Assembly (NCBI RefSeq): GCF_003046185.1
Contig: NZ_PZZL01000002.1
Coordinates: 372,001 to 436,000, forward strand
Direction: 5' to 3'
Source: Phreatobacter oligotrophus
GTDB taxonomy: Bacteria; Pseudomonadota; Alphaproteobacteria; Rhizobiales; Phreatobacteraceae
Length of the DNA: 64,000 bases
Made by a program: the position numbers and the translations under genes. This document shows positions 57,358 to 64,000 of this stretch, piece by piece (positions within the stretch are counted from its first letter, which is position 1; the number at the start of each line of letters is the position of its first letter). The notes beneath the pieces were generated by a model. The model was given only the letters and a program-made list of their open reading frames with translations. It did no database searches and was not told the origin of the DNA.

Positions 57358-58320
57358 TTACCGGGCCTTGTCGTTGGCGTCCCAGGCCGAGATCACCGCG
57401 CGCATCGTGGTGACGAGCGCCAGCGGCTGGTCGATCAGCACGTGGTGCTGCGCCTCCGGGATCTCGACGAAGAGGGTGCCGGCCGGCGCCTGTTGGCGCA
57501 CATACGTCTTGATCTCGTCGGGGAAGAGCACCGAGCGCGAGCCCCAGGTGATGGCGAGGCGGCATTTCGCGGCGGCAAGGTCCTCGGCCGGATCGCGGCG
57601 GGTCATGCGCGACCACATGAAGGGGTCGAAGCGCCAGGTCCACCCCGACGAGCCGTCCGGTTTCTTCACTTCGCGCAGCGAGTGACGGGCGATGTTGTCG
57701 ACGATGTAGAGGTTCTCCGCCGTCTGCGCCGGCATGAGGCGGAAGCGGGCGAGCGCCTGTTCGAAGCTGTCATAGACTAGCGTGTCGCGCGGCTCGCGGG
57801 AGGGCGGCCGGCCGAAATCGCGCTTGGCCCGCATCTCCTTCGACAGGAAGGGCGAGTCGATGGTGATGAGCCCGCCGATGCGCTCACCATGGACGGCGGC
57901 GAAGGCCATGCCGGGGAAGCTGCCGAAGGAATGGGAGGCGACGATGGGCTTCACCGGCCCTTCCTCGAGGCCGGTCGCCTCCAGCGTCGCGAGCATCTCG
58001 CCCATCAGGTCGTCCATGGAATAGGCGGGACGCCAGTCGGTGCCGCCCATGCCCGACCAGGAAGTGGCGACGACACGGTGGGTGGACGCGAAGAAGGGCG
58101 CGAGGTGGCTCCACCAGTCGGCATGGGCGGAGCCGCCGTGGAGCAGGAGCAGGCCGGGCTTGCCGCGCTCGCCCCATGCGAGCGTCTCGATGGTGACGCC
58201 GGCGCCCTGGTGCGTGGTGCGCTCCGGCGCCACGGCCAGGGCGTCCGTGAACCAGGCGGGGGCCGGCGGCCTTTCGCCGGCGAAGGCGACCAGTGGTGCG
58301 GGGATCGGCTCACTGGCCAT
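57358..58320 (-). CDS. alpha/beta hydrolase with non-canonical nucleophile elbow
   Basis: A 320-residue alpha/beta hydrolase. HGGSAHADWW is the oxyanion region, the nucleophile Ser131 is in SHSFG rather than GxSxG, an Asp is expected near LITIDSPF or FPDE, and the His is in EAQHHVLID. ATG 58320 is chosen over a longer frame to 58359. Encoded with SDR and FadJ-type genes; ester or ring-cleavage hydrolysis is possible. Confidence 0.85.
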   Translation of the reverse strand: MASEPIPAPLVAFAGERPPAPAWFTDALAVAPERTTHQGAGVTIETLAWGERGKPGLLLLHGGSAHADWWSHLAPFFASTHRVVATSWSGMGGTDWRPAYSMDDLMGEMLATLEATGLEEGPVKPIVASHSFGSFPGMAFAAVHGERIGGLITIDSPFLSKEMRAKRDFGRPPSREPRDTLVYDSFEQALARFRLMPAQTAENLYIVDNIARHSLREVKKPDGSSGWTWRFDPFMWSRMTRRDPAEDLAAAKCRLAITWGSRSVLFPDEIKTYVRQQAPAGTLFVEIPEAQHHVLIDQPLALVTTMRAVISAWDANDKAR

Positions 58321-58416
58321 GCGGAAGTCCCGGTGGATGCGACGGGCGGAAGCATTCACCCCGCTCCCGCCCCTCGCAATAGGCCGAACGGCAGGAGCGC
58401 GGGTGGATTGCTGCCG

Positions 58417-59103
58417 TCAGCCGGCCTTCTTCAGATGGCCGAACATGACCTTGCGGGCCTCGTCGTCCATCTGCGCCTTGAAGGTGAAGCGGTCCTTCAG
58501 GGCGACGGCGCGGCCGGCGGCGGGACGGGCCGAGACGGCGTCGCACAGGCGCTTGACGTTCGGATAGCGGTCGAAGGCGCCTTCGCCGAGGACGAAGGGC
58601 AGCATGCGGATCCAGCCCCACAGCGCCATGTCGACGATGGAATAGGCATTGCCCACCATCCAGTCGCGGCCGGCGAGGTGGCCCTCGACCACCTTGAGGT
58701 GGCGGTCCGCCTCGTACTGGTAGCGCTCATGGGCATAGGGCACCGGCTCCGGCGCGAAATGTTTGAAGTGCACGGCCTGGCCGAAGAAGGGACCGATGCC
58801 GGTGGCGACGAACATCAGCCAGGAGAGGAGCTCGCCGCGGGCCTTGGCATCGCCTGCGGGGGGCAGGAACTGGCCGGACTTCTCGGCGAGGTAGAGCAGG
58901 ATGGCGTTCGAATCGAAAACCACCGTGTCGCCGTCGGTGATGGCGGGCACCTTGCCGTTCGGGTTGATCGCGAGGAACTCCGGCGCGAACTGCGCGCCGG
59001 TGCGGGTGTCGACGGCGATGGGCTCGTAGGGCAGACCCGTCTCCTCGAGGAGCAGGGCGACCTTGGTCGGGTTGGGCGAGCCGTTGAAGTAGAAGCGGAT
59101 CAT
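58417..59103 (-). CDS. glutathione S-transferase family protein
   Basis: A 228-residue GST. The N-domain has FNGSPNPTKVALLLEETGLPYEPI, the cis-Pro NPNGKVPAITD and the gamma-glutamyl contact FDSNAILLYLAE; the C-domain has YSIVDMALWGW (N-capping box). The SPNPTKV start matches the nu/theta-like (YghU, YfcG) bacterial GSTs. Lies 19 bp after the M20 gene on the same strand. Confidence 0.9.
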   Translation of the reverse strand: MIRFYFNGSPNPTKVALLLEETGLPYEPIAVDTRTGAQFAPEFLAINPNGKVPAITDGDTVVFDSNAILLYLAEKSGQFLPPAGDAKARGELLSWLMFVATGIGPFFGQAVHFKHFAPEPVPYAHERYQYEADRHLKVVEGHLAGRDWMVGNAYSIVDMALWGWIRMLPFVLGEGAFDRYPNVKRLCDAVSARPAAGRAVALKDRFTFKAQMDDEARKVMFGHLKKAG

Positions 59104-59122
59104 CGGGGGACCTTTCGGGCGT

Positions 59123-60541
59123 TCAGCCGGCGGACATGGTGAGGGGCGGACCGATCTCGTCGGGGATCGGACAGACGTAGGGGGTCGCGGCGGTGCGGCG
59201 GGCGAGGTCCGCCTTGGCCGCGGCCATGAGCTCGGGGTTCGACAGGACCGCGGCGCCGGTGGCGGCCATGGCCTTGGCCACCTGCACCATGGCCTTGTGG
59301 GCGGCCGGCATCTTGCCCTGCGCCACCACCTGCCAGGTGTGGAAGGGCGTGCCGATGGCGACGGTGGGCGCATGGGCCTGGACGGTCGGCACGACCCAGC
59401 TGACATCGCCGACATCGGTCGAGCCGATGAGCGGGTTGCGCTTGGCATCGAGCGGCACGGTGAAATCGGCGAGCGGCCGGTCCTCCGGCTCCATGCCGAT
59501 CGTGTGATAGACGCTGGCAATGTCTTGCGGCGTCAGGGTCGCCTGGATCTTGCGGGCGAAGTCGCGGTCCGCGTCATCGAAATGCGGGGGACCGAGATCC
59601 TCAAGTACCGTCTGCAGCGCCTTCTCCAGCGGCGTGTTGCCGAGGATGTTGGAGACGGCGGAGATGATCTTCACCTCGACCTTGGTCTCGGTCATCAGCG
59701 CGGCGCCTTGGGCGATCTTCTTCACGCGCTCGACGAGCTCGAGCATGCCCGGCAGGTCGCGGGCGCGGATCGAATAGCGAACCCTGGCATGGGCCTGCAC
59801 GACGTTCGGGGCGATGCCGCCGGTGTCGAGAAGGGCGTAGTGGACGCGGGCGTCGGAGGGCATGTGCTCGCGCATGTAGTTGACGCCGACATTCATCAGC
59901 TCGACCGCGTCGAGGGCCGAGCGGCCGAGATGCGGCGAGGCGGCGGCATGCGAGGCCTTGCCGGTGAAGATGAAGTCGGCGCGGGTGTTGGCGAGCGACA
60001 GCGGCGGGGCCACCTCCCACCAGCTCGACGGATGCCAGGTGATGGCGACGTCGGCATCCTTGAAGGCGCCGGCGCGGACCATGAAGGCCTTGGCCGCGCC
60101 GCCCTCTTCGGCCGGGCAGCCATAGTAGCGCACGCGGCCGGGCGTGCCGGTCTCGGCAAGCCAGTTCTTCATGGCGGTGGCGGCCAGAAGGGCCGCCGAG
60201 CCGAGGAGGTTGTGGCCGCAGCCATGGCCGTGGCCGCCGGTCTCGACCGGGCGATGCTCGGCGACGCCGGCCTCCTGGCTGAGGCCCGGCAGGGCGTCAT
60301 ATTCGCCGAGGAAGCAGATGACCGGCCCGCCCTCGCCCGCCTCGCCCATGACGGCGGTCGGAATGCCCGCGAGGTTCTCGGTGACACGGAAGCCCTCGGC
60401 CTTCAGCTGCGCGGTGTGCTCGGCGCAGGAGCGGACTTCGGTGTAGCAGACCTCGGGCATGCCCCAGACGCGGTCGGAAAGTTCGATGAGACGGCCTGAT
60501 GCCGCGTCCACCTGCCGCCACAGGTCGCTTCGGTTATCCAT
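59123..60541 (-). CDS. M20-family amidohydrolase (AbgB-like)
   Basis: A 472-residue metal-dependent amidohydrolase. Metal ligands: GGHGHGCGHNLLGSA, the catalytic Glu in CPAEEGGAAK, His in ITWHPSSWWEV and a C-terminal His in IGTPFHTW. GKASHAAASPHLGRSALDAVELM is the dimerisation domain. Closest to AbgB (aminobenzoyl-glutamate) and other N-acyl-amino-acid hydrolases. Cytoplasmic, no signal peptide. Confidence 0.9.
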   Translation of the reverse strand: MDNRSDLWRQVDAASGRLIELSDRVWGMPEVCYTEVRSCAEHTAQLKAEGFRVTENLAGIPTAVMGEAGEGGPVICFLGEYDALPGLSQEAGVAEHRPVETGGHGHGCGHNLLGSAALLAATAMKNWLAETGTPGRVRYYGCPAEEGGAAKAFMVRAGAFKDADVAITWHPSSWWEVAPPLSLANTRADFIFTGKASHAAASPHLGRSALDAVELMNVGVNYMREHMPSDARVHYALLDTGGIAPNVVQAHARVRYSIRARDLPGMLELVERVKKIAQGAALMTETKVEVKIISAVSNILGNTPLEKALQTVLEDLGPPHFDDADRDFARKIQATLTPQDIASVYHTIGMEPEDRPLADFTVPLDAKRNPLIGSTDVGDVSWVVPTVQAHAPTVAIGTPFHTWQVVAQGKMPAAHKAMVQVAKAMAATGAAVLSNPELMAAAKADLARRTAATPYVCPIPDEIGPPLTMSAG

Positions 60542-60895
60542 GATGTCCTCGGGATAGGCTGCGAAGGGCGCATATCACTGCCGCACCGCGGCGAAGTCCA
60601 GCGCGGCGGTGCATGGGTGGGTCATCGGGGGAGGGCTAGCTGCAGAGCGGAAGTGCGTCCTTCGAGGCTCGCCATAGCATCGGGCGAACGCAAGATGCGT
60701 TCGCCTCTCGCTCAAGGCTCGCACCTCAGGATGAGGGAGGTTGGGCATGGCATCAGCGGCACTCAGGCCATGCGTCAGCCAAGCTGCCAGGCACCCACCA
60801 CCCTCATCCTGAGGTGCGAGCCCCGGCGATGCGCCAGCATCGTCCGGCGGCGAGCCTCGAAGGACGCACTTGCCCGATGCAGGTCGCCCCACGCG
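60542..60895. other. 354 bp gap, mostly a palindromic repeat, no gene
   Basis: Apart from the palindromic element at 60651-60871 the gap holds about 100 bases upstream of the M20 start, where its promoter should be, and 24 bases before the enoyl-CoA hydratase stop. Short open frames in it are by-products of the repeat. Confidence 0.6.
60651..60871. repeat. 221 bp nested palindromic element
   Basis: Three nested perfect pairs: outer 23 bp arms (60651-60673 with 60849-60871, beginning AAGTGCGTCCTTCGAGGCTC), inner 22 bp arms (60716-60737 with 60801-60822, containing CACCTCAGGATGAGGG) and a hairpin GGCGAACGCA-AGA-TGCGTTCGCC (60683-60705). Distinct in sequence from the CTCCCCGC family. The CCTCATCCTGAGG word is a common dispersed repeat in Bradyrhizobiaceae and relatives. 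No transposase. Confidence 0.8.
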
Positions 60896-61708
60896 TCAAT
60901 CCGCAAAGCGCGGCGGGCGCCTCTCCATGTTGGCGGCAATCGCCTCGACCTGGTTGGGCGAACCCAGGATGGCCTGCTGCTCCACCGATTCCATCATCAG
61001 CCCCTCGGCCGGGGAGATGACCGACGCGGCGTTGAGCAGGCGCTTGGCGGCGCGGATGGCGGCGGGGTTCTTCGCCGCGATGTCCCGCGCCGCGGCGAGC
61101 GCAGCCGCCCGCGGGTCCGCCTCGATGCGGGTGACGAGGCCGAGGGCGAGGGCCTCCTCGCCGGTGACGACGCGACCGGTATAGGTGAGGTCGCGCACCA
61201 CGTCGTCGCGGCAGAGGTGCCTGAGGAGCTGCGTGCCGGCGACATCGGGCACGAGGCCCCACTTGATCTCCATGACCGAGAGCTTGGCGTCTGCCGTCGC
61301 GAAGCGCAGGTCGGCGCCGAGCGCAACCTGCAGCCCGCCGCCATAGGCGACGCCATGCACGGCGCAGATGACCGGCACGGGCAGCTCGCGCCAGCACCAG
61401 GCGGCGAATTGTGGCCGGTTGGCGATACCGTGGGTGCGCGGCACGAGATCGGAGAGGCTGCGGTCGCCGCCCGCCTGCATGGCCGCGAAGGAGCCGAAGT
61501 CGAGGCCGGCGCAGAAGGCGCGGCCCTCGCCGGAGAGCGCGACGGCGCGCACGCTTTTCGTGTCGCGCACCAGCGCCGCCGCCTCGATCAGCGCGTCGAA
61601 CATGGCGGGATCGAGCGCGTTCATCTTGTCGGGACGGTCGAGGCGGATGTCGGCGACGCCTCCCTCGATGGTCACGGCGATGCGGTCGCGGATGCGGGTG
61701 GCGGTCAT
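60896..61708 (-). CDS. enoyl-CoA hydratase/isomerase family protein (crotonase)
   Basis: A 270-residue crotonase. VALSGEGRAFCAGLDF supplies the first oxyanion amide and GVAYGGGLQVALGADLRFA the second; IKWGLVPDVAGTQLL holds the region of the catalytic acid, where Asp replaces the more common second Glu. This D variant is common in isomerase-type members. ATG 61708 is supported by GGAGAG upstream. It stands alone between two palindromic elements. Confidence 0.9.
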   Translation of the reverse strand: MTATRIRDRIAVTIEGGVADIRLDRPDKMNALDPAMFDALIEAAALVRDTKSVRAVALSGEGRAFCAGLDFGSFAAMQAGGDRSLSDLVPRTHGIANRPQFAAWCWRELPVPVICAVHGVAYGGGLQVALGADLRFATADAKLSVMEIKWGLVPDVAGTQLLRHLCRDDVVRDLTYTGRVVTGEEALALGLVTRIEADPRAAALAAARDIAAKNPAAIRAAKRLLNAASVISPAEGLMMESVEQQAILGSPNQVEAIAANMERRPPRFAD

Positions 61709-61789
61709 GGGCAAGCTCTCCTTCCGGCATGATGGGAGAGGCGCCGGGGCGGGTGAAGACCGCCGTTCGGGAGTGAGACGGTCGCTCCC

Positions 61790-61943
61790 GCCCCTCACCC
61801 TTCCCTCTCCCCGCCAGCGGGGAGAGGGGGACTTCGACGTCGCGCCAGTCCTTCGGTCGTGATGCCACGCGGGACGGTTCCGATGAGACGCAACGCTGTT
61901 GCCCCCCTTTCCCCGCTGGCGGGGAGAGGGAAGGGTGAGGGGC
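61790..61943. repeat. composite palindromic intergenic element, copy 5
   Basis: A 154 bp copy in the same orientation as copy 1: arms GCCCCTCACCC/GGGTGAGGGGC, hairpins CTCCCCGCCAGCGGGGAG and TTCCCCGCTGGCGGGGAG, core starting GGGGGACTTCGACGTCGCG and ending CAACGCTGTTGCCCCCC. It lies between the crotonase and ycaQ-like genes. Confidence 0.8.
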
Positions 61944-61977
61944 ATGATCCAGACGCTATGCCAAGACGGCAGCGCCT

Positions 61978-63207
61978 TCAGCCAACCTCACGCGCCAATG
62001 CCGCCGCCAGATCGCCTCTGGGCATGACCTGCACATCCGCCAATCCGAGCCAGCGCGCCATCAGCAGCAGCTCCTCCGCCAGCGGGGCGGCGACATCGTC
62101 GCCCGCGCCCTCCTCGCGATGAGCCGCTTGCACCACCAGCGCGGAACCCGCGCGGTCGGCCTTGAGGTCGACCTTTGCCACCAGCCTGTCGCCGAGCAGG
62201 AAGGGCAACACGTAGTAGCCGTGGGTGCGCTTCTCGGCGGGGGTGTAGATCTCCAGCCGAATGCGGGCGCCGAAGAGCCCCTCGGTGCGCTCGCGCTGCC
62301 AGACGAGGGGGTCGAAGGGCGCGAGCAGGGCGCGGGCCTCGACCCTGCGGGGGATGCGGGCGCCGGCCGCGAGATAGGCCGGATTGCGGAAGCCCTCGAC
62401 CGTGACCGGCACGAGGTCGCCGGCCTCGACCAGCTCCGCCACCGCCTGCCGCGTCTCGGCGACCCCGAGGCGGTAGTAGTCGCGCAGGCAGCGCTCCGTG
62501 CCGATGCCGAGGGCGATGGCCGAACGGCGCACCAGCTCGCGATGGGCCGTCGCCATATCGGGCGTCGGCGCGTCGACCACGGCGCGCGGCAGCACCCGTT
62601 CGGTGAGGTCGTAGATCCGCTCGAAGGCGCCGCGCCGCGTCGCGGTGGTGACGATGCCCGCCCAGAACAGCCATTCGATGGCGCGCTTGCCCTCCGACCA
62701 GCCCCACCAGCCGCCCTCGCCGCGATGGTCGTGGGAGAGCTCGCCGGCCGCCTTTGGGCCGTCGGTTTCGATTTCGCGGCGCACGGCCGCGATGAGGTCG
62801 GCCCGCTCGCGGCCAAAACTCGCGAGGCCCGTATAGATCCCCTCGCCGCGCCTCGCCCGCTCCATCCGCCAGCGGAACAGCGGCTGCAGGGCGACCGGCA
62901 GGTAGGAGGCCTCGTGGCCCCAATATTCGAAGAGGGCGCGGCGGCGGCCGCCATAGGCCAGCGCATCGAGGTCGGCAGGATCGTAGAGGCCGAGGCGGGA
63001 AAAGCCCGGCAGGGTATGGGCGCGGGCCACCACGTTGACGGAATCGATCTGGATGACGCCGAGTTCCTCCGCCATGCGCTTCAGGTGACGCCGCCCGGCC
63101 GGCGACGCGCCGCGTCCCTCGCCGTGGCCCGCAAGGTCGAAACCCTGGGCGGCGATGGCGATGCGGCGGGCTTGGCGAAGCGAAAGGCTGTCGGAACGGC
63201 GGGGCAT
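61978..63207 (-). CDS. ycaQ: YcaQ/AlkX-type winged-helix DNA glycosylase
   Basis: A 409-residue HTH_42-family protein. The catalytic QxD motif is present as Gln53-Ile-Asp55 in GVIQIDSVNVVARAHTLPGFSR, with three tandem winged-helix regions and the LLAPFDPLVWQRER block near residue 300. E. coli YcaQ unhooks DNA interstrand crosslinks. Overlapping open frames on the plus strand are shadows. The upstream 209 bp contain no other gene. Confidence 0.9.
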   Translation of the reverse strand: MPRRSDSLSLRQARRIAIAAQGFDLAGHGEGRGASPAGRRHLKRMAEELGVIQIDSVNVVARAHTLPGFSRLGLYDPADLDALAYGGRRRALFEYWGHEASYLPVALQPLFRWRMERARRGEGIYTGLASFGRERADLIAAVRREIETDGPKAAGELSHDHRGEGGWWGWSEGKRAIEWLFWAGIVTTATRRGAFERIYDLTERVLPRAVVDAPTPDMATAHRELVRRSAIALGIGTERCLRDYYRLGVAETRQAVAELVEAGDLVPVTVEGFRNPAYLAAGARIPRRVEARALLAPFDPLVWQRERTEGLFGARIRLEIYTPAEKRTHGYYVLPFLLGDRLVAKVDLKADRAGSALVVQAAHREEGAGDDVAAPLAEELLLMARWLGLADVQVMPRGDLAAALAREVG

Positions 63208-63416
63208 GGGGTGCTGGCGAGGCTAGCGCGAGGGATAAGTCGGACACCACCCGAAAGCTGTCAGCATTTTTCCCGGCCCGCAAAGCCCCGCCGCCGCTTG
63301 CCCGGCAGCGCTGCGCGGCTGCCATGCCGGAATAAAAACGGCGGCCACTTGTCCCCAGGGCGGGGAGCCGGGCTAATCTCGCCGCCCGTCCATCAGAAGG
63401 CCCCGAGGAGACACCC

Positions 63417-64000
63417 ATGACGCCGCGCCAGCCCCCGACCAAGCGCCCGCTCGGCCGTACCGGCCTCTCCATCGCCCCGCTGGTCTTCGGCGGCAATGTC
63501 TTCGGCTGGACGGCCGATGAGACCACCTCCTTCGCCCTGCTTGACGCCTTCGTCGAGGCCGGTTTCGACGCGGTGGATACGGCCGACGTCTATTCCGCCT
63601 GGGCGCCCGGCAATTCAGGCGGCGAGAGCGAGACGATCATCGGCCGCTGGATGAAGGCGCGCGGCGCGCGCTCGAAGATCACCCTCATCACCAAGGTCGG
63701 CTCGCCCATGGGCGAGGGCAAGAAGGGCCTGTCGGCGCGCTACATCGCGGAGGCCGTGGAGGCCTCGCTGAAGCGCCTGCAGACCGACGTGATCGACCTC
63801 TACCTGTCGCACTGGCCGGACCCGGAGACGCCCCACGAGGAGTCGCTGGCGGCCTATGACAAGCTCCTCAAGGCCGGCAAGGTGCGCGCCATCGGCTGCT
63901 CCAACCTCGACGCGACCCAGCTTGCAGCCTCACTCGATGCCGCCAAGGCGCATGGCCTGCCGCGCTACGACGTGCTGCAGCCCGAGTACAATCTGCATGA
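63417..64000 (+). CDS. aldo/keto reductase (3' end beyond the window)
   Basis: 194 codons of an aldo/keto reductase are visible. RPLGRTGLSIAPLVFGGNVFGW, catalytic Asp and Tyr in DAVDTADVYSAW, Lys in ITLITKVGSP and His in LYLSHWPDPETP give the full tetrad. The family is similar to YajO/L-glyceraldehyde reductase types. GAGGAG lies 9 bases before ATG 63417. The C-terminal cofactor loop lies outside. Confidence 0.92.
   Translation, partial: MTPRQPPTKRPLGRTGLSIAPLVFGGNVFGWTADETTSFALLDAFVEAGFDAVDTADVYSAWAPGNSGGESETIIGRWMKARGARSKITLITKVGSPMGEGKKGLSARYIAEAVEASLKRLQTDVIDLYLSHWPDPETPHEESLAAYDKLLKAGKVRAIGCSNLDATQLAASLDAAKAHGLPRYDVLQPEYNLH

Overview
The window is about 69-70% GC, tightly packed, rich in GTG and TTG starts, and overlaps many genes by 4 bp (ATGA or GTGA). 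Gene content is typical of an alphaproteobacterium, most likely Hyphomicrobiales (Phreatobacter, Bosea or Bradyrhizobiaceae-like; the genus cannot be fixed by eye). The clues are numerous solute-binding-protein transporters with twin-arginine signals, DUF3830, DUF3750 and DUF2938 proteins, and dispersed GC-rich palindromic elements between genes. I see no tRNA, rRNA, CRISPR, insertion sequence or prophage.

1-9264 is the most interesting part: a probable sphingolipid (ceramide or glycosphingolipid) synthesis and export locus. It holds a GNAT-like YghO/bacterial ceramide synthase-type gene cut by the window edge, two LptF/LptG-type permeases, a GT32 glycosyltransferase, an exported DUF4833 protein, a dedicated acyl carrier protein, a ketoacyl-ACP synthase, a two-subunit hotdog dehydratase, a serine palmitoyltransferase-like enzyme and an SDR reductase.

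9356-15715 is a TRAP-transporter catabolic operon (SAF-domain oxidoreductase, dctP, dctQ, dctM, SDR) with a divergent LysR regulator. 16815-21277 is a sugar-type ABC importer. 21278-23281 holds a membrane protein and the methionine sulfoxide pair msrB/msrQ.

23572-33914 is a MarR-linked uptake and catabolism operon: a ThDP-dependent 2-oxoacid decarboxylase-like enzyme, an orphan TTT binding protein, a LIV-type ABC importer and an aldehyde dehydrogenase fused in frame to the LivF ATPase. A perfect operator palindrome lies in the divergent promoter.

34088-40687 carries housekeeping and stress genes (DEAD-box helicase, YaiI, GST, PhaZ depolymerase, RraA-like). 40684-44607 is a four-gene cassette (acyltransferase, ACP, AMP-ligase, LysA-like decarboxylase) that looks like a small carrier-protein biosynthetic pathway. 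45068-48814 is a second TRAP operon. 48856-53070 holds a TetR-acyl-CoA dehydrogenase-SDR group and a racemase/DUF3830 pair. 53233-63207 holds oxidoreductases, a FadJ-type beta-oxidation protein, a hydrolase, a GST, an M20 peptidase, an enoyl-CoA hydratase and a YcaQ-type DNA glycosylase. The window ends inside an aldo/keto reductase.

Common regulatory themes are perfect stem-loops directly after solute-binding-protein genes in five places, and at least seven large palindromic elements between genes.
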